Source: Paenibacillus beijingensis (GTDB lineage Bacteria > Bacillota > Bacilli > Paenibacillales > Paenibacillaceae). Taken from it: 64,000 nt of DNA. Shown piece after piece: positions 26,500 to 35,481 of the stretch (the first letter of the stretch is position 1; every line of letters starts with the position of its first letter). A program made the translations under genes and the position numbers. The stretch spans positions 5,658,001 through 5,722,000 of the forward strand of contig NZ_CP011058.1 in NCBI RefSeq assembly GCF_000961095.1, given 5' to 3'. The notes beneath the pieces are model-generated. The model had not been told where the DNA came from and did no database searches. It worked only from the letters and a program-made list of their open reading frames with translations.

Positions 26500-26958
26500 A
26501 AGCTGCACGCTCCATCTGTTATTTCCAAGTCACTTTGAGATCCACATTCCCCATAATAACCCGGTCCTTGTGCTGCAGTGCGGTTGCCAGAATTCCGCGA
26601 AGCACACCATCGGTCAATAGATTCGGCCGAACTCCCAGATCAATCCCGAACATCATATTATAGCTGTCATGCATGCACTATGGACTATTTTAGTCTTTAA
26701 TTATTATCTGACCGTTAATAGCACGTAAATTTTATTAAATTGGAAGATCCGCCTGAGGAGCCGCAATAATTAATCCGCCGTCATCCTTCATTCTGTGCTG
26801 CAATCCAGTCAATGCATTATATGTACACGTCGCAGCTGCTATGCTCAGGGCTGTCTTGCCATGAAAAAGATCGCCTATATCCGGCCAGCTTGGCCAGCAA
26901 CAGGCGATCTTCTTGACTTTGTGTCCCGATCATCATATGTTCATCAGAAATGTCGATC
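26500..26958. other. Intergenic region, possible decayed coding remnants
   Basis: No secure gene is present. A short minus-strand frame at 26519-26674 (52 codons, including RPNLLTDGVLRGILATALQ) and an open stretch at 26747-26882 ending in GGLIIAAPQADLPI look protein-like but lack ribosome binding sites. They may be fragments of former genes. A terminator-like hairpin lies at 26867-26911. Confidence 0.4.
26867..26911. terminator. Terminator-like hairpin
   Basis: AAGATCGCCT (26867-26876) pairs with AGGCGATCTT (26902-26911), with an inner GGCCAGC/GCTGGCC pairing possible. It probably ends transcription of the frameshifted gene upstream on the minus strand. Confidence 0.6.
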
Positions 26959-27317
26959 TTAATCATGTTCAATAATAACCCTATTTTCTTTCTTATGAAC
27001 CGAAAGCTTTGATGGATTGCTTTTTACTAATTCTTTGATTGGTGTAAAATCAATTTGTGCTCGATCCAGTGTGATATCAAGGACAATCTTTTCCCCTTTT
27101 AAAAATACCAAATTATGATAAATATCATCGTCTAATTAACATCGGTCATCATAAATTCGTTTCTTTGATTCGTTATCGCATATAAATTGCTCTCGAATTC
27201 CGTAAGATGTCGATCGCTGATATTATATTTATGATAATGATAGTAGCTAACAAAAAATGGGTTGAGAATGATGCTTAAGACTACCGCCGTAAAAAAATGT
27301 TTGAGCTTTATTTTCAT
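26959..27317 (-). pseudogene. Small exported or membrane-anchored protein, frameshifted
   Basis: An intact start (ATG 27317 after GGAGGG) opens a frame with one N-terminal membrane segment (LKHFFTAVVLSIILNPFFVSY) that stops at 27132 after 61 codons. An overlapping frame continues for 58 sense codons from 27135 to the TAA at 26959 (LDDDIYHNLVFLKGEKIVLD, ending ENRVIIEHD). One extra T at about 27133 would join them into a single protein of about 119 residues. The family is unknown. The split could be a real inactivating deletion or a sequencing error; the good ribosome binding site and the long second frame argue that the joined protein is the ancestral form. Confidence 0.6.
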
Positions 27318-27433
27318 TGACCCTCCAATGATTTTTCATTCTACGGGATCCATTCCATTAATCGTAATCAATTATTCCGCCTCCTGCTTTCTAATTCGAG
27401 TTGCTCAATTATCTCCAATTGGCCCTCCTGATT

Positions 27434-27910
27434 CTATAACTTGCTTTTCATCATGATCCCTGCTATTTCATTGTCATTAAAGTCTTTCATGATCTTTAGA
27501 TCAAAGGGTTTAAAACCTAGCTTATAATAAAAGAGCAGCGCTTTCGTATTGATGTTGTGGCAGACCAAGTTGATTTCGTTCACTTTTATTTCCTCTTTTG
27601 CCCGGGCTTTTATGACACGGATTAAATGCTTTCCTGCCCCAATACCTCTAAACTCGGGATTAATAATGACATTTCCCAGCCAGCAGCTCTCGCCCTCTGT
27701 TCGATCATAAATATTGCAGTATCCAACGATCTTATTATTTCTTTCGATAACTGTAGGTAATAAGCGATTCTGCGCGATTTCAAATAGTTGCTCAGGATGA
27801 AGGGGATAACCTCCACGCGGAAACATAAAATAGGCTTCCATTTGATTTTGCGGAAAGGTCGAGATCAATTGGAAATCTTCTCTGTGTGCATCTCTAAAAG
27901 TAAACATCAT
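27434..27910 (-). CDS. GNAT-family N-acetyltransferase
   Basis: The 158-residue protein shows the GNAT acetyl-CoA site: NVIINPEFRGIGAGKHLIRVI (motif A, with the RGIGAG pyrophosphate loop) followed by HNINTKALLFYYKLGFKPFD (motif B). The substrate cannot be predicted. The start is ATG 27910 or the next ATG at 27907; the ribosome binding site is weak. It sits alone between a frameshifted small gene and a MarR regulator. Confidence 0.88.
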   Translation of the reverse strand: MMFTFRDAHREDFQLISTFPQNQMEAYFMFPRGGYPLHPEQLFEIAQNRLLPTVIERNNKIVGYCNIYDRTEGESCWLGNVIINPEFRGIGAGKHLIRVIKARAKEEIKVNEINLVCHNINTKALLFYYKLGFKPFDLKIMKDFNDNEIAGIMMKSKL

Positions 27911-27966
27911 GACACCAGCTTTTCTATTGGGTGTAGTGATTTGATTAGGCTTGATCGCTATAAACT

Positions 27967-28004
27967 AATAATACCATCTCGCCGCAACGGGAGATGGTAT
28001 TATT
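27967..28004 (-). terminator. Terminator of the second MarR gene
   Basis: AATAATACCATCTC and GAGATGGTATTATT form a perfect 14-base-pair stem. The arm abuts the stop codon of the MarR gene. Confidence 0.75.
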
Positions 28005-28444
28005 TACGGTTTATATTCCTGTGCTGAAAATCCTATTTTCTTTATTAACGTAATGGCGATCTGTTTTTCCTCTACCGTAAGTCCCTGCATGATGGATTCA
28101 ATCACTTCCGAGTGCGGTGGGAATAATTGATCGAACAGCTCTGTACCGGCCGCTGTTATTTCCGCGTACGTCACACGTCTGTCTTCCGGGCTTGCAACTC
28201 GTTTCAAGTAACCTTTCTGTTCCAGCTTATCGATGGTGTACGTAATGCTTCCGCTAGTTACAAGAAGCTTCTCACCTAAACGTTGTAAAGGAATTTTACC
28301 CTTATGATAGAGCAGTTCCAATACGGTAAATTCGGATGCGGACAATCCTCTTTTTTTCATATCTTTAACGGCATGATCCATAGCGACTTTATAGGCTTTG
28401 GAAAGAACCACAAAAAGCTTTAACGATAGTTCACGATTATCCAT
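28004..28444 (-). CDS. MarR-family regulator, paralogue of the MhqR-like protein
   Basis: The 146-residue protein is highly similar along its length to the regulator at 17045 (shared SLKLFVVLSKAYK, VLYHKGKIPLQ-type and LVTSGSITY segments), differing mainly at the N- and C-termini. GAGGAGGT precedes ATG 28444. It has no catabolic partner next to it: the upstream 600 bases are gene-free and the downstream gene is a GNAT. It may regulate distant quinone- or electrophile-response genes, or cross-talk with its paralogue. Confidence 0.9.
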   Translation of the reverse strand: MDNRELSLKLFVVLSKAYKVAMDHAVKDMKKRGLSASEFTVLELLYHKGKIPLQRLGEKLLVTSGSITYTIDKLEQKGYLKRVASPEDRRVTYAEITAAGTELFDQLFPPHSEVIESIMQGLTVEEKQIAITLIKKIGFSAQEYKP

Positions 28445-29071
28445 GATCGTACCTCCTCAAACCGCACTACCAAAATTCATAATCTTAACATAAAGATAAA
28501 TATACCTTTATTTTATACCTCATGCAACACTGGCGCTTACGATGCTGACGCCATTGCCTTGTCACTAATACCGCCCGGGCAAGCTCCATATCTTGTTGCC
28601 GCATCGAATTGCCTTCATTACTGCTATCCCTCCCCATTTTTTTTGACGTAAAGCGGAAATCAGCGGTGCCGCACCTTTAGGCTCAGTTCGACTCCGTCCG
28701 GTTCGATTCGTTCCGGATGAGGGGGGCGATGGATGCCAGGTTATTTCCTAACGGCTGCCATAGCCGCTAATTGAATGAAAATGACCCATTTGAAATTTTA
28801 ACGGAGCTGAGCGCCTTTATTGTATGCACGAATGGTCATATTTCAACGGAAACCTTCAAATAAGGTCTCTGACAACCGTTAAATTTTGCAAAAGGGCATT
28901 TTGAGCACATTAACGTCTTTCCAAGCCGTTAGCGCTCGAAGGTCGTCCATTCCGTCCGCGCGGGCTGAACCTACGATCCCATCGCTGCCAGCGATGCTCT
29001 ATATCCACAATTCCTAAACAAAAAAAACACCCGGCCGGCATACGCGATGCCAACCGGGCGTCCAAGATCGA
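28445..29071. other. Gene-free interval with repeat-like sequence
   Basis: No gene is apparent in about 600 bases. Segments around 28795-28945 carry recurring AACGG/CCGTT words at short spacing, as in dispersed intergenic elements. The last 45 bases contain the terminator of the fructan operon. Confidence 0.5.
29028..29060 (-). terminator. Terminator of the fructan-utilisation operon
   Basis: On the minus strand CGCCCGGTTGGCAT pairs with ATGCCGGCCGGGTG (one mismatch region), followed by TTTTTTTTG. Confidence 0.8.
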
Positions 29072-30580
29072 TTACCATGCAGACAGCAGCTTCCAGATAT
29101 CGACTGCGTTTACAGTAACGGAACCCCCCGCTGCAAAAATGTCCAGGTCCACGTTTGCCGGATCAGGATAGATGTTGTTGGTCATTACGGTACGGTAGTC
29201 GTCCGCATACACTTCGATGACGCTGGTGTCCACAAAAATGTGAAGGCGCAGCGGATCGCTTCCGGACCTTTCCAATCGGGCGGTTTGGATGCCCTCACTC
29301 CATCCGTCGGCCTTAGTACGGTCGAAACGGAGCTCATTGGCTGCGCGGTTGTACACGAGCAGCGTCTGCTCGCTCCGGTCCCGGGCGGCTCTTAGAACAA
29401 AGCCCACCTCTTCTGCTGAGCTGCCGTCCAGATTAAATTCAACCTTAATTTCAAGACAGTCGCTGCCCACATAGTCGGGCAGTGTCCGTACGCCCGGCCG
29501 GACGACAAGAGCCTCCTGGTGGTAGCTGTCCCTGCGAAGGACCTCAAGCTCTTCGACCGGCGTAAACTTCAATCTTCCATCCTTGTCAAGTTCCACCACC
29601 CGCGGAAGCGACATGGCGCCGCACCAGTCGTTTTTCCCGGTCGGACCGAAATTTTTGAACCAGGGCATCCAGTCCCACGCATTCAGCCATGCGATGATGA
29701 TGCGCCGTCCTTGCCCGTCAAGGAAGGACTGCGGCGCATAGTATTCGAAACCAAGGTCCACATCGCCCATTGTATCCCAATCGAAGCGGCCGGTGGTGTA
29801 ATCCATATCTCCTACCAGGTAGATCGTTTTGTGCTGCCCCATCCCCATCGGCGAGAACATGAGGACATGCCGGTCACCGAGGGGGAAGAAATCCGGGCAC
29901 TCCCACATGTATCCCATCGTCCCGTCGCTCTCGGCGAGCACACCGGCATAGTCCCATTTGCGGAGATCCGGCGACCGGTAAAGGAGGGCTTTTCCGATAT
30001 CGCCCTTCTGGGAACCGACCACCATGTACCAGGTATCGTCATGCTTCCACACCTTGGGGTCGCGGAAAGCGGCCGAGCCGTCTTCCGGCGGGACGGAAAT
30101 AACCGGATTTCCATCATACTTTTGGAAAGTGATGCCGTCTTCGCTGGTGGCCAGGCATTGGCTTTGAATGACCGTGCCATCCTCCTGAATGATCGTGCCC
30201 GTGTACAGGACGGAAAGCACACCGTTATCGTCAACCGCGCTGCCCGAGAAACAGCCTCCCCGCTCATGCAGATCGTAGGGCTCGCTGGGCGCAAGGGCGA
30301 TCGGCAGGTGCTCCCAGTGGACCAAATCCTTGCTTTTTGCATGTCCCCAATGCATGGAGCCCCACTCAGCGCCGTACGGATAATGCTGATAGAAGAGATG
30401 GTACTCGCCTTTGTAAAAGATCAGGCCGTTCGGATCGTTAATCCAATAGGCAGGTGCCATAAAATGATACTTCAGTCGCGTCAAGTCTCTGCTTACCGCA
30501 TCTTTGATTTTAGCTATGGACTGCTCCGCTTTCAGCAAAGCCTCGCGATGCGGGGTCCGGTTCTTGGCCGTAAAGCTCAT
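29072..30580 (-). CDS. GH32 beta-fructofuranosidase
   Basis: The 502-residue intracellular enzyme has the GH32 signatures: nucleophile D49 in AYWINDPNG, transition-state stabiliser in AAFRDPKVW and acid/base glutamate in WECPDFFPLG, followed by a beta-sandwich domain (HIFVDTSVIEVYADD). It should hydrolyse sucrose, sucrose phosphate or fructo-oligosaccharides. It lacks a signal peptide. ATG 30580 follows AGGAGG six bases upstream. It is the last gene of an ABC transporter-GH172-GH32 operon, which suggests it finishes cytoplasmic breakdown of an imported fructoside. Confidence 0.93.
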   Translation of the reverse strand: MSFTAKNRTPHREALLKAEQSIAKIKDAVSRDLTRLKYHFMAPAYWINDPNGLIFYKGEYHLFYQHYPYGAEWGSMHWGHAKSKDLVHWEHLPIALAPSEPYDLHERGGCFSGSAVDDNGVLSVLYTGTIIQEDGTVIQSQCLATSEDGITFQKYDGNPVISVPPEDGSAAFRDPKVWKHDDTWYMVVGSQKGDIGKALLYRSPDLRKWDYAGVLAESDGTMGYMWECPDFFPLGDRHVLMFSPMGMGQHKTIYLVGDMDYTTGRFDWDTMGDVDLGFEYYAPQSFLDGQGRRIIIAWLNAWDWMPWFKNFGPTGKNDWCGAMSLPRVVELDKDGRLKFTPVEELEVLRRDSYHQEALVVRPGVRTLPDYVGSDCLEIKVEFNLDGSSAEEVGFVLRAARDRSEQTLLVYNRAANELRFDRTKADGWSEGIQTARLERSGSDPLRLHIFVDTSVIEVYADDYRTVMTNNIYPDPANVDLDIFAAGGSVTVNAVDIWKLLSAW

Positions 30581-30638
30581 GGTTATCCTCCTATCGGCTT
30601 CAGCTGCAGGAAACGTCCGTCCCAGCGCCCTTTCCGTA

Positions 30639-31985
30639 TTATCGAAACGATTGCCGAATGTTTTTGCCTTGTTCAATGTTCCCTTTGGAATGTCCGGCCA
30701 CACGGCCTTCTTTCTTTTCCACCTGAGCCGTCCGCCCTTCCGAATAGCTGTCCATCCGCTTCCGGGCGAGTTCGTACGACTCTTTCATCTCGGCGTTCAA
30801 TGCAACTTGCTTCAGAGGGCCCGGGCTCGGGAACTGAGGCATCAGCTGGATGCGCTCTTCCACCGGCAAAATGCCGAACGGCTTCGAAGGAAGCGTCTGA
30901 TACCAGTAAGCTGTGGAAGACCAGTCGTCGGACAGATGGTTGGCGTGGCCGTGCTCGATCGTCACTTTAATGCTTTCCGAGAAATGAATCGGGTCGGTAA
31001 TGTGGAAGCGGTACGAAACCTGATAGCCGGGCACGTCGCTCTCGTGAACAATGGAGCCATGGAAAGGAAAAGCGTTCTTCTGCATCCCCCATGCATGATT
31101 GAAATAATCCTCCGCGCCGGTGCCCACGATGCTCGGCAGCTCCTCGCCGTCAATGAAGATCATATCGTCGCCTTCGCCCCACCAGCTGCCTTGAAAATGG
31201 GTAACCGACAGGTTGCAGCCGACGTAGTGCCCATTGCCCTCGGCCTCCAGAATGACATAGTTCCCTGCGCCGTCAAGGTTCGCCACCCGGTTCACTTCGG
31301 GCGTATTCACCTGCAGATCCGGAGCCCAGCCGTCGCACGGATTCTCACGGCGCCACTGGGCATGGAAGTATGCCGTATCGTCAGGAAGCGGCTGCTTGTA
31401 CAGCTCGTAATCGATATGGAAGTAGAGGCCGAACGGCACATCGTTCTCATTGATGATTTCAATTTTCGCTTTTTTGTTAAACGGCATCGGGAAGTAGCAG
31501 TTGACGGAAGCAACGCCTCCGAACTTGAACTGCTCCTCCGGCTTGACCGATACGGTAATCGGCATGGAGGCAAAATTGCCGGGCATCGAATGACCAATGC
31601 AGAAGAAATCGCCGTAAGGAACGAGCACACTCGGATGAGACTGGTCGTCCCACGTCATCTTGATCAGCACTTTCCGGTACCAAGCCGTATCGGCGGATTC
31701 CCACGTCACGCCCAGTGCATTATGAATTTCATTAACCGGAGCGATATTGCCGCCGCCTGACGGGTCGAGAACGCTTGGGCCATGTATCCTGCGGCAGAAC
31801 GAGGTCATCCAAATATGACTAATGCTGCCCGGCCCTTCCACTTCGCCGAGTACGACGGACTCGCCCGCGGGAATCATCCAGTAGTCCTGATTGCGGCCAT
31901 CCTGATCCCAGCTGGAAAAGCGCGCGGAACGGACTTCTTTGACCTTGGTAAGCTGATCAAGCAGATTGAGAGATTGGCTTTGCAT
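30639..31985 (-). CDS. GH172 (DUF2961) family protein, probable alpha-fructofuranosidase-type enzyme
   Basis: The 448-residue protein belongs to the DUF2961 family, founded as GH172 by difructose dianhydride I synthase/hydrolase. Visible features are the two-layer jelly-roll with GPGSISHIWMTS, HFQGSWWGEGDDMIFIDGEE and GTGAEDYFNHAWG, the last two carrying the acidic residues expected in the active site. It has no signal peptide. GGAG lies nine bases before ATG 31985. Its pairing with GH32 suggests sequential attack on difructose dianhydrides or alpha-linked fructosides. Substrate assignment is inference from the family. Confidence 0.88.
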   Translation of the reverse strand: MQSQSLNLLDQLTKVKEVRSARFSSWDQDGRNQDYWMIPAGESVVLGEVEGPGSISHIWMTSFCRRIHGPSVLDPSGGGNIAPVNEIHNALGVTWESADTAWYRKVLIKMTWDDQSHPSVLVPYGDFFCIGHSMPGNFASMPITVSVKPEEQFKFGGVASVNCYFPMPFNKKAKIEIINENDVPFGLYFHIDYELYKQPLPDDTAYFHAQWRRENPCDGWAPDLQVNTPEVNRVANLDGAGNYVILEAEGNGHYVGCNLSVTHFQGSWWGEGDDMIFIDGEELPSIVGTGAEDYFNHAWGMQKNAFPFHGSIVHESDVPGYQVSYRFHITDPIHFSESIKVTIEHGHANHLSDDWSSTAYWYQTLPSKPFGILPVEERIQLMPQFPSPGPLKQVALNAEMKESYELARKRMDSYSEGRTAQVEKKEGRVAGHSKGNIEQGKNIRQSFR

Positions 31986-32045
31986 GCATGATTTCTCCTT
32001 TTCTTTTATATGTGAAGTTGGTGTTGCTTAAGTTAATAGCACGGC

Positions 32046-32948
32046 CTAGCCTTTCACCGCGCCTGCTGTCATGCCTTCCATAATGAAGCGCTGGAAGAAG
32101 CCGAAGAAGACGAGCTGCGGAATAATGATGAGCATGCTCGCGGCAATGATGCCGCCATAGTCGATATTGAACCGTCCCTTGAATTGCGAAATGCCAAGTG
32201 AGATCGTGGTCAGCGAATCATCGCTGATCAGCGTGACGGCGAAGGGAAACTCATTCCAGATGTACAGCACGTTAAAGATAAACACGGTGGCGACGACGGG
32301 CATGACAATCGGGAACACTACCGACCTCCCCAGTGAAATTAACCCGCAGCCGTCAATGACGGCCGCCTCCTCGACTTCCCTCGGGAATCCTCTCAGAAAC
32401 CCCGTGAACAAGAGCGTATTGAACGAGATGGAGGTTGCGATATAAGGAAGCACCAGCGATGTATAGCTGTTGTTAAGCCCGAGCATAATCGTAATCCGAT
32501 AAACCGGAAACAACAGAATGAAGGCCGGTATCGCAAGCCCCATCAGCAGGAAAGCGGTGACCGAACGCCTTAACCTCTCGGAACGGAAAACCATTCTCGC
32601 AAGCGCATAGGAGCTCATGAACGTAATTAAAATTTCAAACACGATTGTAACGATTGCGATGACGAGCGTATTTCGATACAGCAACCCGAGATTAAGCGTC
32701 TCCAAAGCTCTCGCGTAGTTCTCAAAGCTGATGACCCGCGGGAGGCTGAACGGATTATTCAATATGTCTTCATTCGATTTGAAAGAAAGAAGGACCATCC
32801 ACAGTAAAGGAAGCATGACAAGAAATGTGACTCCATAGGCCAAAATCGTGAGCGGCACGCTGCTTCTTGGATGTATCGCCTCTTTGCGTACCCGTTTGCC
32901 GCTTACCGCAATCGTTGCACTCACCTTTGCCTTTGCCAATTGATTCAC
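32046..32948 (-). CDS. Carbohydrate ABC transporter permease (MalG type)
   Basis: The 300-residue protein has six membrane segments and the binding-protein-dependent transport motif EEAAVIDGCGLISLGRSVVFPIVMP, which contacts the ATPase. The product begins at a GTG (32948) with GAGGGGG seven bases upstream. It lies 15 bases after its partner permease. No ATPase gene is present in the operon, so a shared MsmX-type ATPase encoded elsewhere must energise it, as is common in Bacillales. Confidence 0.92.
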   Translation of the reverse strand: MNQLAKAKVSATIAVSGKRVRKEAIHPRSSVPLTILAYGVTFLVMLPLLWMVLLSFKSNEDILNNPFSLPRVISFENYARALETLNLGLLYRNTLVIAIVTIVFEILITFMSSYALARMVFRSERLRRSVTAFLLMGLAIPAFILLFPVYRITIMLGLNNSYTSLVLPYIATSISFNTLLFTGFLRGFPREVEEAAVIDGCGLISLGRSVVFPIVMPVVATVFIFNVLYIWNEFPFAVTLISDDSLTTISLGISQFKGRFNIDYGGIIAASMLIIIPQLVFFGFFQRFIMEGMTAGAVKG

Positions 32949-32963
32949 CTCGGAACCCCCTCT

Positions 32964-33839
32964 CTAGTCCTCGACGTTTCTGCGGCTTGCTCCCAGATAG
33001 ATCAGGGAGAATACCATCGTTAACAGGAACGTAACGGTTGCAATCGACATGCCGTAACCATATTCGCCAGACGTAAAGGTGATATTGTACATGTACGTAA
33101 CCATCACTTCGGAAAGGTGATTCGGTCCGCCGTTCGTAAGCAGAAAAACGGTTTCGAATACTTTGAAGACGCCTGTTATGATAAGCACGACATTAATTTT
33201 GACCGCCTCGTTCAGCATGGGGATGGTGATGAAAAATAATTGCTGCAGCTTGCTCGCGCCATCGATGGAGCTTGATTCGTACACGTCTTTCGGAATCATT
33301 TTGAGTCCCGCCAGAAAAATGGTCGCCAGAAACCCGATCGTCTGCCACGAATAGACAAATCCGACCGAATACGGTGTTAATGACCTGCCGCCGATCCAGG
33401 AAAGGGCAAGAGGATCAAGACCGATTCGCCTCAGCAGCACGTTGATGAGGCCCATTTGCGGGTCCAGAATGAATACCCAGATCAGCCCCACCAGAATGGG
33501 CGCGATAATACTGGGCGCAAAGTTCAACGCTTTTACCGCATTTCCGCCTTTAATTTTCGCATTAAGGAGAAGGGCGAGAAGGAATGCGCCCGGAAGGAGC
33601 AGCACCACCGACACGACCAGCACAATGAAGGTGTTTTTAAGCGAGATCCAGAACAGCGAGTCATCGATCAGCTGCTTGTAGTTGTCCAGACCGACGAATA
33701 CGGCCGCGCCAATGCCGGTATAGGTCGTCAGACTGTAATAAAAGGACACGAGCACCGGAAGGATGATGTATAAACCGTATACGAGCAGGACAGGCAGCAG
33801 CAGCGCCAGTATATATCTGCGTTTGCTCAGCCAGACCAT
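32964..33839 (-). CDS. Carbohydrate ABC transporter permease (MalF type)
   Basis: The 291-residue protein has six membrane segments and the coupling motif YESSSIDGASKLQQLFFITIPML. I place the start at ATG 33839 with AAGGAG eight bases upstream; the GTG at 33848 is too close to that site. It is the second gene after the binding protein and forms a heterodimer with the MalG-type permease. Confidence 0.92.
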   Translation of the reverse strand: MVWLSKRRYILALLLPVLLVYGLYIILPVLVSFYYSLTTYTGIGAAVFVGLDNYKQLIDDSLFWISLKNTFIVLVVSVVLLLPGAFLLALLLNAKIKGGNAVKALNFAPSIIAPILVGLIWVFILDPQMGLINVLLRRIGLDPLALSWIGGRSLTPYSVGFVYSWQTIGFLATIFLAGLKMIPKDVYESSSIDGASKLQQLFFITIPMLNEAVKINVVLIITGVFKVFETVFLLTNGGPNHLSEVMVTYMYNITFTSGEYGYGMSIATVTFLLTMVFSLIYLGASRRNVED

Positions 33840-33914
33840 GGCATTCACTCCTTATCTCAGGATGCGGCGGATGACCTGCCGGCACTTCAAACGGTGCCGG
33901 CAGGCGCGCATCCT

Positions 33915-35267
33915 TTATTTTGTCGACTTGCTGTCGATCAGCTTCAATGCTTCTTGCGGCGTGTAAATACCGTTGATCACGCCGTAAATGCTGTCATTCA
34001 GCTGGTTTGCTGCCGCTTCCGACAGGACAAGGTCCGGCTGGGCGGCAGGACGTTCCCAGCCCGCTTCGTTCAGCTTACTGATGACATCCGCATAGACGGG
34101 ATATTTTTCCTTGTCTACGCTGCCCGTATATTTGACGACCGGGGGCGCTTCATTCTCAGCCATGACGGCGGCCCCTTCCTGACTGTAGAAGAAGGCGAAA
34201 AATTTCTGGACGGCATCATACTTGGCGGCGTCTTTTTGCACTTTGGAGCTGGCGACAAGCGGCGCGGCCGCAACGGCCATCGCGATCTTCTGGTTGCCCA
34301 CGCCGTCCGAGAACGTCGGGCCCCAGGAGAAGCCGGTTGTTTTCGCTACCGGACTTCCTTCGATTTTTTTGGTCTCCCATACTCCGGCATCCAGCATTGC
34401 CGCTTTACCGGACGTGAACATTTCCACTGCCTGGAAATAAGAGAGGCTGGACACGTTGTCCGGAAACGCGCCGCTTACACGCAGCTCATCAATTTTGTTA
34501 AAAAAGTTCAGAAAATCCGGATTGTCAAACTTCTCATCTCCCGCTTGAATCTTGTCGAGCTTGTCAAAGAAGCCGTAGCGCGTCAGCATGCCGAGGAACG
34601 CCCACGTACTGAACGTATCCTTCGCGCCTTTGGCAATCGTGACGACATTGTTTTGCTTAAAAACCTTTGCCGCTGCGAGCAGTTCGTCATACGTCTCCGG
34701 AACCTTGACGCCGTACTTATCAAATAATGCTTTGTTGTACCACAGCCCTGTGACAAGCGCCTGATAAGGCAATCCGAATTGCTTGCCGTCTTCCTGGTAA
34801 CCGCTCAGCATTTTGGCGTCGATGCCGGAGGCAACCTCCGGATTGCTGTTCAGAAATTCCGTCAGGTCCAGGAGCAAGCCCGCTTTGTTCATTTCTTTGG
34901 CCGGTGCCGGGAGCATCCAGAAAATATCCGGCAGCGTACCCGACTGGGCCATCATTTTCATTTTTTTGACATGATCATCCGTGTCGGAACCGGAAAGATC
35001 GACTTTGATATTGGGGTATTTTTCCTGAAACTTCTGGACGATCCCGTACATATAAGGCTCTTGATCCTTGACGTTTGCCACATGCATGGAAATGGAGAGT
35101 GTCACCGGCTTCGCGCTTTCGCCGCCCGCACCGGCACTGGTACCATCGGTATTTGCGGTTTTGTTAGCGCTTGCACTATCGGCCGAATTTGAGCCGCTTT
35201 TGCCGCAAGCGGCAAGGCTCAGCATGAGCAGACAGACCATCACAATGAGCGATAAGCTTTTTTTCAT
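33915..35267 (-). CDS. Sugar-binding lipoprotein of the fructan-type ABC transporter
   Basis: The 450-residue product has a lipoprotein signal (LSLAACGKSGS) and a low-complexity Ser/Ala/Asn linker, then a family 1 solute-binding fold (MAQSGTLPDIFWMLPAPAKEM, TSGKAAMLDAGVWETK). It is first in an operon with two permeases, GH172 and GH32, so the ligand is probably a fructo-oligosaccharide or difructose anhydride. A candidate cre site lies about 45 bases upstream of ATG 35267, consistent with catabolite repression. Confidence 0.9.
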   Translation of the reverse strand: MKKSLSLIVMVCLLMLSLAACGKSGSNSADSASANKTANTDGTSAGAGGESAKPVTLSISMHVANVKDQEPYMYGIVQKFQEKYPNIKVDLSGSDTDDHVKKMKMMAQSGTLPDIFWMLPAPAKEMNKAGLLLDLTEFLNSNPEVASGIDAKMLSGYQEDGKQFGLPYQALVTGLWYNKALFDKYGVKVPETYDELLAAAKVFKQNNVVTIAKGAKDTFSTWAFLGMLTRYGFFDKLDKIQAGDEKFDNPDFLNFFNKIDELRVSGAFPDNVSSLSYFQAVEMFTSGKAAMLDAGVWETKKIEGSPVAKTTGFSWGPTFSDGVGNQKIAMAVAAAPLVASSKVQKDAAKYDAVQKFFAFFYSQEGAAVMAENEAPPVVKYTGSVDKEKYPVYADVISKLNEAGWERPAAQPDLVLSEAAANQLNDSIYGVINGIYTPQEALKLIDSKSTK

Positions 35268-35310
35268 AGACTGCTATTCCCCCTTATTTCCTAAAGTTTT
35301 TAAACTGGAA

Positions 35311-35324
35311 ATTAAGCGCTTTCT
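35311..35324. promoter_or_regulatory. Candidate CcpA (cre) site upstream of the fructan operon
   Basis: On the minus strand AGAAAGCGCTTAAT matches the cre consensus at 11 of 14 positions and is centred on a GCGC core. Its position in the promoter region is appropriate. Confidence 0.45.
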
Positions 35325-35481
35325 TTTTGGGCCTGAATTAATAATAACTCCATTCTTTCGGCATGTATTTAGCAAAGCGAATAATTTATTTATCATTTCT
35401 CGCTTTTTTGATACGCTTACATTAGCGGTTCAAAATCATGCTGAACCGTTGCGCGGCACTTGATCCGGGAGGGTGATCCGA

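Noticed and set aside
26519..26674. 52-codon minus-strand frame upstream of the GT4-GtrA gene
   Set aside because: The sequence looks protein-like but there is no ribosome binding site or known family; kept only as a possible remnant.
29519..31760. Long plus-strand open frames opposite the GH32 and GH172 genes
   Set aside because: They mirror strongly supported enzymes on the other strand and encode no recognisable domain.
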